Of a DNA stretch of 11,769 bases, positions 1-5,954 are shown one piece after another. The position numbers and the translations under genes were made by a program. Position 1 is the stretch's first letter. Every line of letters begins with the position of its first letter. This DNA is from Bacteroidales bacterium (lineage in GTDB: Bacteria; Bacteroidota; Bacteroidia; Bacteroidales; P3): contig DUQY01000107.1 of the NCBI GenBank assembly GCA_012837565.1, forward strand, positions 1 through 11,769, written 5' to 3'. A model generated the notes under the pieces. It saw nothing but the letters and a program-made list of their open reading frames with translations. It searched no databases and was not told the DNA's origin.

Positions 1-475
1 GATATTCAGGTTGAGGATCATTTAAACCAGTAGTTATTAATGTGTCAAGATACCATAAATCTATATCGCTTGTTCCTAATGACATATTTGTGACAACTAC
101 AATTGATGTATCTCCAACTAATTTCATCCAGTTTGGATATATTGAAATATTATTCCCATTTTTAATAGCCTTTTTCCAAATTAAATTACCATCAGGATCT
201 AATTTCATTACTACAATTGATGTTGTTGCCCCTCCAAATGCTACACCTAAAATATCTGTATCATTGAATGATGCTCCTTGACCAAAGGAACCTAAGATAT
301 AAATATTTCCTTGAGAATCAAACTCAGAATGATAGATTCTGTTAGTCATAGAGGTTGGGGTTGCAAAAGCCTCCTCCGAGCCCATATAGGATTTTGCCCA
401 AGCCCATCCGCCTTGGCTATAAGTAAGAGAAAAGGAAGTTAAAAGAAGGAATAAAAAGAATAATGTTTTTTTCAT
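1..475 (-). CDS. Secreted repeat (SBBP-like) protein, N-terminal part, runs off left edge
   Basis: The reading frame is open from the ATG at 475 to the window edge, giving 158 codons without a stop. Residues 1-20 form a classic Sec signal peptide (Lys-Lys, a Leu/Phe-rich core, then TYS before Gln21) with no lipobox cysteine. The mature part has the FDSQGNIYILGSF stretch (residues 52-64) and the VVMKLDPDGNLIWKKA stretch (88-103). These resemble the 'DxxGNIYxxG ... xxKLDxDGNxxW' pattern of SBBP/beta-propeller repeat proteins, which in Bacteroidota are often exported by the type IX system. The C-terminus lies outside the window, so a sorting domain cannot be confirmed. The substrate or role is unknown; cell-surface or secreted is inferred. 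It is separated from the upstream sorting-domain fragment by a terminator, so it should have its own promoter, but I see no TAnnTTTG box between 476 and 527. Confidence 0.8.
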   Translation of the reverse strand, partial: MKKTLFFLFLLLTSFSLTYSQGGWAWAKSYMGSEEAFATPTSMTNRIYHSEFDSQGNIYILGSFGQGASFNDTDILGVAFGGATTSIVVMKLDPDGNLIWKKAIKNGNNISIYPNWMKLVGDTSIVVVTNMSLGTSDIDLWYLDTLITTGLNDPQPEY

Positions 476-520
476 AATCAGTAAATATTAAAGGGTTCTG
501 TTTATAGTAACAATGCTTTT

Positions 521-561
521 AGGGAAAAAGTAAGTGCTATAATTAAAAATAGCACTTACTT
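521..561 (-). terminator. Rho-independent terminator behind the sorting-domain fragment
   Basis: This is a perfect 12-bp inverted repeat, arms 528-539 and 550-561 (AAGTAAGTGCTA / TAGCACTTACTT) with a 10-nt loop. Read on the minus strand the stem runs straight into a short U tract (A run at 525-529 on the plus strand). It lies 15 nt past the stop codon at 576-578. The plus-strand side has no good U tract, so termination of minus-strand transcription is the better reading. Confidence 0.8.
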
Positions 562-575
562 ATAAGGTTAGTTGT

Positions 576-800
576 TTAATTCTTAATTAGTTTCAAGTAA
601 TAAACCTTGTTTTCCTTGTTTATTACTCTAAGGATATAGGTTCCTTTCAATACATCTTGTATATCTAAAGTATTAGTTCCTTGAACTTTCTTAAGATTCT
701 TTCCTGTCATATCCATTAAAAAAAGTTCAGAAATATTATCTACCTGTTTTATCAAGTGTAAACTAAAATCAGGACGATAGAAAACAAATGCAAACTGCAT
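576..800 (-). pseudogene. Orphan type IX secretion C-terminal sorting domain (remnant)
   Basis: This 74-residue frame ends in a typical T9SS type A sorting domain (TIGR04183-like). It has a beta strand leading into MDMTGK (29-34), a Leu-Asp-Ile segment (45-47), LKGTYILRV (51-59) and the terminal basic KLIKN (70-74). Such domains normally sit at the end of proteins of hundreds of residues. Here there is no signal peptide, and a TAA stop lies directly before the ATG at 800. The usual 'YPNP' entry to the domain is replaced by YRPDF (8-12). The start ATG lies inside a small palindrome (786-802). I read it as the tail of a truncated surface-protein gene. A terminator follows at once, as expected for a true 3' end. 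A short expressed protein is possible but would lack an export signal. Confidence 0.6.
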
Positions 801-840
801 TTAGTCTTAATTACAAATCTGTCAACCTTATTCAGGACGA
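769..840. repeat. 9-bp direct repeat bracketing a 54-bp segment
   Basis: TCAGGACGA occurs at 769-777 and again at 832-840. The 54 bp between them contain a palindrome with 7-bp arms (AAATGCA 786-792, TGCATTT 796-802). The segment brings several in-frame stops. Removing one repeat plus the 54 bp would extend the sorting-domain frame leftwards on the minus strand to ATG AAA GCT TAT. This is compatible with a small insertion with a target duplication or with a slippage duplication, but no terminal inverted repeats are seen. Confidence 0.45.
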
Positions 841-933
841 GTCATATAAGCTTTCATACTCCCCAATCACCATATTAAACTTTTGTTCCTTTGTTTCAGT
901 CTTCAGTTCATGGCATGATGTTGGTGGAATCAT
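832..933 (-). other. Possible 33-residue small ORF or gene relic
   Basis: A minus-strand frame opens at the ATG at 933, inside the palindromic array, and ends with TGA at 832-834. The product is hydrophilic, with charged residues (HELKTETKEQKFN, residues 8-20) followed by MVIGEYESLYDSS (21-33). Its composition looks more like coding sequence than the surroundings, but there is no promoter or known family I can name. It may be a fragment of an old gene. Low confidence. Confidence 0.2.
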
Positions 934-984
934 GCCATGATGTTGATGGAATCATGGCATGATATTGACCGATTCATGGCATGA
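908..984. repeat. Four-copy array of 11-bp palindromes at exact 22-bp period
   Basis: TCATGGCATGA occurs at 908-918, 952-962 and 974-984, and its complement form TCATGCCATGA at 930-940. All starts are exactly 22 bp apart. The spacers are related (TGTTGGTGGAA, TGTTGATGGAA, then the diverged TATTGACCGAT). Each core is two 5-bp half-sites, TCATG and CATGA, around one G or C. The last copy extends to perfect 7-bp arms (972-986). The period is not a multiple of three, so the array is not a repeated peptide. Two helical turns of spacing would place all cores on the same DNA face, which fits protein-binding sites, but a simple tandem duplication is equally possible. Confidence 0.85.
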
Positions 985-1280
985 ATTGGAGATTGAATCT
1001 TTGAAAGAAAAGATGGAAGTCAAGATATATAAGATTATTACTAAGTTATTTTAGATTGGTGCTTTGTGATATGTCTTTGAAGTTTAGGTTTAATGGATAT
1101 TTTTAATTTATTATAAGTATTGAGAAAGGTTTAGGGTCTGGCATAGTCAAAGTCAGGTGAAGAAAAATTGACTTTGTGAGAGTGTAATTATCTTTTTTTG
1201 TCTTAGGAAACCTTTTTAGAAAAGGGAAATGAATTTTTGCAAAGGTCTCGAAAACTAAACAATCGGTTTTTAATTGGTAT
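985..1280. other. Intergenic stretch without recognisable gene
   Basis: I find no credible coding frame on either strand here. The only structures seen are a modest hairpin (CAAAGTCA 1148-1155 with TGACTTTG 1169-1176, 13-nt loop, no U tract) and a weak minus-strand near-match to the -7 box (GACCTTTG, 1247-1240). That near-match could drive the orphan sorting-domain frame but lacks a -33 partner. Confidence 0.5.
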
Positions 1281-1328
1281 AAACAAAAAAGAATCTCAAA
1301 AACCTTTTAGGGCTTTTGAGATTCTTTT
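1281..1328 (-). terminator. Rho-independent terminator of the FKBP gene
   Basis: The arms AAAAGAATCTCAAAA (1287-1301) and TTTTGAGATTCTTTT (1314-1328) form a perfect 15-bp stem. Two further C-G pairs lie inside the 12-nt spacer. On the minus strand the stem is followed by a T-rich run (TTTTTTGTTT). It lies about 90 nt beyond the FKBP stop codon, the only minus-strand gene it could serve. The nearly symmetric A and T runs mean it may also work in the other direction. Confidence 0.8.
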
Positions 1329-1419
1329 GTATTTAAGTTTATCCAAGTAAATAAGTGTTTAAATCTTTTACGTTTATCAAAGACTTATTATTTGTACTTA
1401 TTGATAGTATTCTGTTTTT

Positions 1420-2163
1420 CTATTGCTTTGGAGCTGCTTGTGGAACGTCTTTAACAACTTCTACTAGTTCTACTTCAAAAGAAAGAAGGCTTCCTGCTGG
1501 CAATTCTGGAGAATCCATATCGCCGTAACCAAGATCTGGGCTTATCCAGAATAAGAATGTTGAACCTTCGCTCATTAGTTGTAGTCCTTCTGCCATACCT
1601 GGTATAATTCCATTCATTCCCATAATTACTGGGTCTTCTCCTCTTTCAAATGTACTTTCAATTACTTTACCTTCTGCTAACTTCAAACGATATTGTATTC
1701 TTACTCTATCTTCTAATGTTGGTTTCGCTCCTTTTCCTTGCTTGATAACTTTGTATTGTAAGCCTGATATGGTGGTTTGAACTCCTTCTTTAGTTTTGTT
1801 GCTTGCTAAGAATTTTGCTGATGTCTCACGGTTTTTTTTCCCTTTTACAGCTGCAGCAGCTTTTTGCTTTTCTTGCATCTTTTTTTCATATTCCATCATA
1901 ACATTTTGTATGTTTTCTGGTTTAATGATGAAGTTTGTGTCTCCCTCATAAGCCGAGTAGAAAGCACTCATTAGGATTTCTGGATTGATATCCATGTCTT
2001 GCCCTTTAAATTGAGACCCCATATTTTGTCCTATGCAATATGATGCAGAGTCAACGATTGTTTTCAAATCTCCTTTACTTACTTCTTTTTTTTGTGAGCA
2101 AGCTGCAAACATTGTAGATAGTAATAGAATTAGTACTGCACTTTTTAAAACTACTTGTTTCAT
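1420..2163 (-). CDS. FKBP-type peptidyl-prolyl isomerase lipoprotein (Mip/FkpA type)
   Basis: This protein assists folding by isomerising proline peptide bonds of exported proteins in the cell envelope. Residues 1-21 are a lipoprotein signal ending in a FAAC lipobox (Cys22). Residues about 30-125 match the helical FKBP N-terminal dimerisation region, including a charged helix and the family phrase 'KFLASNKTKEGV'. The FKBP domain spans about 134-236, opening with SGLQYKVI and containing GIIPGM, LGYGD and the final SFEVELVEV strand. Compared with human FKBP12 numbering, Tyr26, Arg42, Tyr82 and Phe99 are kept (Tyr158, Arg174, Tyr213, Phe229). The Phe36-Asp37 pair is Ile168-Glu169 and the pocket Trp59 is Met190, so catalytic strength may be low. 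The length of 247 fits Mip/FkpA proteins. It is monocistronic: it has its own promoter box and terminator, and is divergent from the decarboxylase gene. Confidence 0.92.
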   Translation of the reverse strand: MKQVVLKSAVLILLLSTMFAACSQKKEVSKGDLKTIVDSASYCIGQNMGSQFKGQDMDINPEILMSAFYSAYEGDTNFIIKPENIQNVMMEYEKKMQEKQKAAAAVKGKKNRETSAKFLASNKTKEGVQTTISGLQYKVIKQGKGAKPTLEDRVRIQYRLKLAEGKVIESTFERGEDPVIMGMNGIIPGMAEGLQLMSEGSTFLFWISPDLGYGDMDSPELPAGSLLSFEVELVEVVKDVPQAAPKQ

Positions 2164-2221
2164 TTTTGTTTTGATTTATTTTTATATTCTTAATTTTTAT
2201 ATTGCTTATTGAAAGCGAGTG

Positions 2222-2229
2222 CAAAATTA
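2222..2229 (-). promoter_or_regulatory. Promoter -7 box for the FKBP gene
   Basis: The minus strand reads TAATTTTG followed by CA, an exact match to the Bacteroidota TAnnTTTG element. It lies about 60 nt before the ATG at 2163, predicting a leader of roughly 50 nt. No clear TTG -33 element is found at the usual distance. Confidence 0.5.
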
Positions 2230-2269
2230 AACATTATTTCATTCTATCAGTCAGATTTGCAAAAAATAG

Positions 2270-2300
2270 TTGATAAAAACTTTTATCTTAATTAGATTTG
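2270..2300 (+). promoter_or_regulatory. Promoter for the arginine decarboxylase gene
   Basis: A TTG at 2270-2272 is followed after 20 nt by TAGATTTG at 2293-2300. This fits the Bacteroidota -33/-7 pattern (TTG, spacer of about 20, TAnnTTTG). Transcription would start near 2305, leaving a leader of about 65 nt. It lies back to back with the FKBP promoter in a shared 207-bp region. Confidence 0.6.
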
Positions 2301-2370
2301 TTAGATATTTGCAACCTAATTCACTCAGATGAGTATATAAAGTTATACCTAACCAAATTAGTTTATTGAA

Positions 2371-3768
2371 ATGAAAAATAAGTATATAGATTTAATAGAA
2401 CAAACTTTTGAGTTCCCACAGGATGAATTCTTAGTTGAAGATGATAAGTTAGTTTTCCACGATATCCCATTAATGGATATAATCAAACAATACGGAACTC
2501 CTCTAAGGATTACTTATTTACCTAAAATAGCATCTCAGATTCAAAAAGCAAAGAGATTATTTAATGTTGCTATTGCAAAAGTTGACTATAAGGGCCATTA
2601 TAATTATTGCTATTGCACCAAGAGTTCCCACTTCTCTTTTATAATGGACTCAGTTCTTGCAAATGATGTTAATATTGAAACCTCTTCTGCTTTCGATATA
2701 AATTTAATTAATGAACTTCACGAGCAAGGAAAGATTTCAAAAGATCAGTATATTATATGTAATGGCTTTAAACGTCCTCAGTATATTGAAAACATTGGAG
2801 AATTAATTCGTCAAGACTTCATTAATGTTATACCTATTATTGATAATAAGGAAGAGATATTGTTATTAGATGAACATATTGATAGAGAGTGTCAGGTTGG
2901 AATTAGGATTGCGGCAGAGGAAGAACCGATGTTTGATTTCTATACCTCAAGATTAGGAATTAGATATAACGATATTCTTTCTTTCTATAATAATAAGATA
3001 GCTACCAACCCTAAGTTTAAACTAAAGATGCTTCATTTCTTTATCAATACTGGGATAAAGGATTCGGCTTATTATTGGAATGAACTTCAAAAATGCGTTA
3101 GTATTTATTGCGAACTAAAGAAGGTATGTCCTGATTTGGATTCACTAAATATTGGAGGAGGATTCCCAATTAAGAACTCCTTAGCCTTTTCTTTTGATTA
3201 TGAATATATGGCAGAAGAGATACTTGCTCAAATTAAGGAAATATGTAATAAACAAGAGGTTGAAGAGCCAAACATATTTACTGAATTTGGTTCGTTTACC
3301 GTTGGGGAGTCTGGATGTATTCTATATTCAATAATTGACCAAAAAAGACAAAATGACCGTGAGGTTTGGTATATGATTGATAGTTCTTTTATAACAACAC
3401 TACCTGATACTTGGGGAATTGGTCAAAGGTTTATTCTACTACCTATAAATAAGTGGGAAAATGAATACCAAAGAGTTTTCTTAGGAGGACTTACTTGCGA
3501 TAGTCAGGACTATTATAGTGCCGAGGCACATTCGAATGCTGTTTTCCTTCCTAAATATACCAATGAGGATGACGAGCCACTATATATTGGATTCTTCCAT
3601 ACGGGAGCCTACCAAGAAAGTTTGGCAGGTTACGGAGGAACTCAGCATTGCTTAATACCTCAGCCTAAACATATAATTTTGGATAAGGATGAAGATGGCG
3701 AATGGTTTACAAAATTATTTGCTAAAGAACAAAGCCATAAGTCGATGCTGAAAATTTTAGGGTACTAA
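2371..3768 (+). CDS. speA: Arginine decarboxylase, PLP-dependent fold type III (Bacteroidota type)
   Basis: This enzyme is predicted to decarboxylate arginine to agmatine, the first step of the arginine route to putrescine and spermidine. It belongs to the alanine-racemase-fold (type III) PLP decarboxylases. The PLP lysine is Lys84 in YCTKSSH. SRLGIR is at 193-198 and LHFFINTG at 221-228. The phosphate-binding glycine loop is NIGGGFPI (260-267), and TEFGSFTVGESG at 304-315 replaces the usual 'EPGR' strand. The second-subunit active-site motif is LTCDSQDYY (374-382), with Cys376-Asp377 at the position of the ornithine decarboxylase Cys-Asp pair. FFHTGAY is at 408-414. The length of 465 and overall sequence match proteins annotated as arginine decarboxylase in flavobacteria, shorter than the E. 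coli SpeA type. Substrate preference (arginine against ornithine, lysine or carboxynorspermidine) is inferred from that resemblance. The symbol is by function, not close homology to E. coli speA. Confidence 0.85.
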   Translation: MKNKYIDLIEQTFEFPQDEFLVEDDKLVFHDIPLMDIIKQYGTPLRITYLPKIASQIQKAKRLFNVAIAKVDYKGHYNYCYCTKSSHFSFIMDSVLANDVNIETSSAFDINLINELHEQGKISKDQYIICNGFKRPQYIENIGELIRQDFINVIPIIDNKEEILLLDEHIDRECQVGIRIAAEEEPMFDFYTSRLGIRYNDILSFYNNKIATNPKFKLKMLHFFINTGIKDSAYYWNELQKCVSIYCELKKVCPDLDSLNIGGGFPIKNSLAFSFDYEYMAEEILAQIKEICNKQEVEEPNIFTEFGSFTVGESGCILYSIIDQKRQNDREVWYMIDSSFITTLPDTWGIGQRFILLPINKWENEYQRVFLGGLTCDSQDYYSAEAHSNAVFLPKYTNEDDEPLYIGFFHTGAYQESLAGYGGTQHCLIPQPKHIILDKDEDGEWFTKLFAKEQSHKSMLKILGY

Positions 3769-3813
3769 TTACAAACTATTTATATTATAACTTTATTTGT
3801 AAAAAAAAATCAC

Positions 3814-3821
3814 TACCTTTG
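3814..3821 (+). promoter_or_regulatory. Promoter -7 box for aspA
   Basis: TACCTTTG followed by CA matches the TAnnTTTG -7 consensus exactly. Transcription would start near 3826, giving an AT-rich leader of about 60 nt before the ATG at 3885. A TTG at 3797-3799 is only 14 nt upstream, closer than usual, so the -33 element is uncertain. Confidence 0.55.
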
Positions 3822-3884
3822 CAACTGATTTTACTGTTATTAAACAGAGAGTTAAAACAAATTTATTAATTTTTAATTTACACA

Positions 3885-5327
3885 ATGAAAGAAATAAAAT
3901 ATTCAGGAAAGACCAGAAAAGAATCTGATCTATTGGGAACAAAAGAAATCCCTGTTGAGGCATTGTATGGCGTACAATCTTTAAGAGGTTTTGAAAACTT
4001 TCAAATATCAAACGAAAAACACTGCGATTACCCTAACTTTATTAAAGGATTTGCAATAGCAAAAAAAGGGGCTGCAATAGCTAATCACAAACAAGGACTA
4101 CTAACTGACCAACAATTTGAAGCTATTTGCAAAGCTTGTGATGAAATTAATGAGGGACAATGGCATGACCACTTCCTTTCAGATATGATTCAAGGTGGTG
4201 CAGGTACTACCATGAACATGAATGCTAACGAAGTTATTGCTAACCGTGGTCTTCAAATCATGGGAAAAGAACTTGGACAATATGAGTTCCTTTCTCCAAA
4301 TGACCATGTAAACTGTTCTCAATCTACAAATGATGCTTATCCAACTGCCTTACATTTTGGCTTATATATGGAAAGCAAAACACTTATCGATGCTATTGAA
4401 AAAATAGTAGCATCTTTAAATAAGAAAGCTGAAGAATTTGCTGAAGTTATTAAGATGGGACGTACTCAGCTTCAAGATGCTGTTCCAATGACCTTAGGAC
4501 AATCATTTAAAGCTTTTGCTGATGCATTGGATGCTGAAAGAACAAGATTAATCAGAGAAATTAAAGATTTTCTAGTAGTTAATATGGGAGCAACTGCAAT
4601 TGGTACAGGAATCTGTTCTCAACCAGGATACAGCAAACTATGCGTTGATGCTCTTAGAGATATTACAGGATGGGATGTTACACTTACAGGAAACTTAGTT
4701 GAATCAACTCACGATACATCTTCTTTAGTTGGACTTTCTTCTCAATTACGTCGTATTGCTCTAAAAACAATCAAAATATGTAATGACCTTCGCCTAATGG
4801 GATCTGGTCCAAGAGCAGGAATTCATGAAATCTTCCTTCCAGAAATGCAACCAGGTAGTTCAATTATGCCAGGGAAAGTCAATCCAGTTATTCCAGAAGT
4901 AGTGAATCAAGTATGTTATAGAGTTATTGGAAACGATACCACTGTTATGATGGGAAGCGAAAATGCTCAATTAGAATTAAATGTTATGGAACCTGTTATG
5001 GCGTACTCATTATTTAATTCAGTAGAACTTCTTGTAAATGGTTTAGATACTCTAAGAACTAAATGTATTGACAATGTTAAGGCTGACGTTGAAAACTGCA
5101 GACATCAGGTTAGACATTCAATCGGAATTGTAACAGCTTTAAATCCTATTATCGGATACAAGAGCTCAACTAAGATTGCAAAAGAAGCAATGGAAACAGG
5201 AAAAGGTGTTTATGAATTAGTGCTTGAGCACGATATCCTATCAAAAGAAGACCTTGACACAATCCTACTTCCAAAGAATATGATTGAACCAGTTAAGTTG
5301 GATATTAAACCAAGACGCATACTATAA
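3885..5327 (+). CDS. aspA: Aspartate ammonia-lyase (aspartase)
   Basis: The enzyme reversibly converts L-aspartate to fumarate and ammonia in the cytoplasm, feeding fumarate to the reductive branch of the citric acid cycle or to fumarate respiration. It belongs to the aspartase/fumarase superfamily. The three conserved blocks are visible: GGAGTTMNMNANEVIANR (104-121), GRTQLQDAVPMTLGQ (192-206) and the signature loop GSSIMPGKVNPV (324-335) that carries the catalytic serine. RTQLQDAVPMTLGQ, and IPEVVNQV after the signature loop, favour aspartase over fumarase, which has 'RTHLQDA' and 'Q.EA' there. The length of 480 is normal for AspA (about 470-480). It has its own promoter box and ends 32 nt before a strong terminator, so it is probably transcribed alone. 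The decarboxylase upstream is co-oriented but separated by 116 nt. Confidence 0.95.
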   Translation: MKEIKYSGKTRKESDLLGTKEIPVEALYGVQSLRGFENFQISNEKHCDYPNFIKGFAIAKKGAAIANHKQGLLTDQQFEAICKACDEINEGQWHDHFLSDMIQGGAGTTMNMNANEVIANRGLQIMGKELGQYEFLSPNDHVNCSQSTNDAYPTALHFGLYMESKTLIDAIEKIVASLNKKAEEFAEVIKMGRTQLQDAVPMTLGQSFKAFADALDAERTRLIREIKDFLVVNMGATAIGTGICSQPGYSKLCVDALRDITGWDVTLTGNLVESTHDTSSLVGLSSQLRRIALKTIKICNDLRLMGSGPRAGIHEIFLPEMQPGSSIMPGKVNPVIPEVVNQVCYRVIGNDTTVMMGSENAQLELNVMEPVMAYSLFNSVELLVNGLDTLRTKCIDNVKADVENCRHQVRHSIGIVTALNPIIGYKSSTKIAKEAMETGKGVYELVLEHDILSKEDLDTILLPKNMIEPVKLDIKPRRIL

Positions 5328-5359
5328 ATAATAAGTTAATCCTTATTAAATTTCTGATT

Positions 5360-5403
5360 AAGAAAGTCTTCCTTTAAATAAAAGAAGACTTTCTTTGTTT
5401 TTT
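5360..5403 (+). terminator. Rho-independent terminator of aspA
   Basis: The perfect 12-bp arms AAGAAAGTCTTC (5360-5371) and GAAGACTTTCTT (5384-5395) enclose a 12-nt loop and run into TGTTTTTT (5396-5403). It begins 32 nt past the aspA stop and separates aspA from the smpB promoter just downstream. Confidence 0.9.
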
Positions 5404-5426
5404 ACTAAATTATTTTAGAAAATTAC

Positions 5427-5434
5427 TATCTTTG
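5427..5434 (+). promoter_or_regulatory. Promoter -7 box for the smpB operon, abutting the start codon
   Basis: TATCTTTG followed by CA is an exact TAnnTTTG element. The ATG at 5441 lies only 6 nt after it, at about the expected transcription start, so the message should be leaderless or nearly so. No TTG -33 element is found at the normal spacing; the nearest TTG (5395-5397) lies in the terminator stem, 29 nt upstream. Confidence 0.6.
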
Positions 5435-5440
5435 CATCTT

Positions 5441-5911
5441 ATGGTTAAAGGAGAAAAACATATAATTGATATTAGAAATAAGAGGGCATCGTTTGAATAC
5501 TTCTTCATACAAACCTATATTGCAGGAATGCAATTGTGTGGAACTGAAATTAAATCAATCAGAGAAGGGAAGGCAAACTTAACAGATGCCTATTGTTCTT
5601 TTTTGAATAATGAGCTTTGGGTTAACAACCTACACATTGCCGAATATCGTTTTGGCTCCTACTATAACCATGAGGCTAAACGCTCACGCAAGCTACTTTT
5701 GCAAAAGAATGAACTCAAAAAACTCGAAGGAAAAACAAAGGAAAAAGGGTTAACTATAATTCCAATACTCCTTTTTGTTGATAGTAGAGGCTTTGCTAAA
5801 CTTGAAATAGCTCTTGCTAAAGGGAAACATTCCTATGACAAGAGAGAATCTATTAAGCAAAGTGAATCGAAACGTGAGTTAGATAGAATGATGAAAAAAC
5901 AACACGAATAA
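5441..5911 (+). CDS. smpB: SsrA-binding protein SmpB
   Basis: SmpB binds tmRNA and delivers it to stalled ribosomes, where the pair rescues the ribosome and tags the unfinished protein. With the ATG at 5441 the product is 156 residues, the usual size. It opens with the family phrase IRNKRASFEY (11-20). GTEIKSIREGKANLTDAYC (34-52) is the core of the beta-barrel that contacts tmRNA. IAEYRFGSYYNHEAKRSRKLLL (66-87) is also typical. The basic C-terminal tail (about 128-154), KGKHSYDKRE onward, is the part that enters the empty mRNA channel. A longer frame could begin at TTG 5432, but that codon lies inside the -7 promoter box, so it would not be transcribed; the ATG also matches family N-termini. 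It is first in a run of five co-oriented genes; the next starts 43 nt after its stop. Confidence 0.95.
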   Translation: MVKGEKHIIDIRNKRASFEYFFIQTYIAGMQLCGTEIKSIREGKANLTDAYCSFLNNELWVNNLHIAEYRFGSYYNHEAKRSRKLLLQKNELKKLEGKTKEKGLTIIPILLFVDSRGFAKLEIALAKGKHSYDKRESIKQSESKRELDRMMKKQHE

Positions 5912-5954
5912 AAGACTAAGAAAAATAAAATATAAACATAATAAATCAATTTAT

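Noticed and set aside
42..281. Plus-strand 79-codon frame
   Set aside because: It is antisense to the secreted repeat protein frame (1-475, minus), which has a signal peptide and family motifs.
908..984. CRISPR-like array
   Set aside because: The units are contiguous 22-bp repeats with related, not unique, spacers of 11 bp; no cas genes are present.
1148..1176. Hairpin CAAAGTCA/TGACTTTG as an RNA element or terminator
   Set aside because: Eight pairs with a 13-nt loop and no U tract on either side; could be chance in AT-rich DNA.
3769..3802. Hairpin TTACAAA/TTTGTAA behind the decarboxylase as a terminator
   Set aside because: Only a 7-bp AT-rich stem with a 20-nt loop, followed by A rather than T on the plus strand.
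3885..5327. Fumarase instead of aspartase
   Set aside because: RTQLQDAVPMTLGQ and the IPEVVNQV sequence after the signature loop are aspartase features.
5432..5440. A TTG start adding three residues to SmpB
   Set aside because: The TTG lies inside the TAnnTTTG promoter box, upstream of the expected transcript start; the ATG at 5441 fits the family N-terminus.
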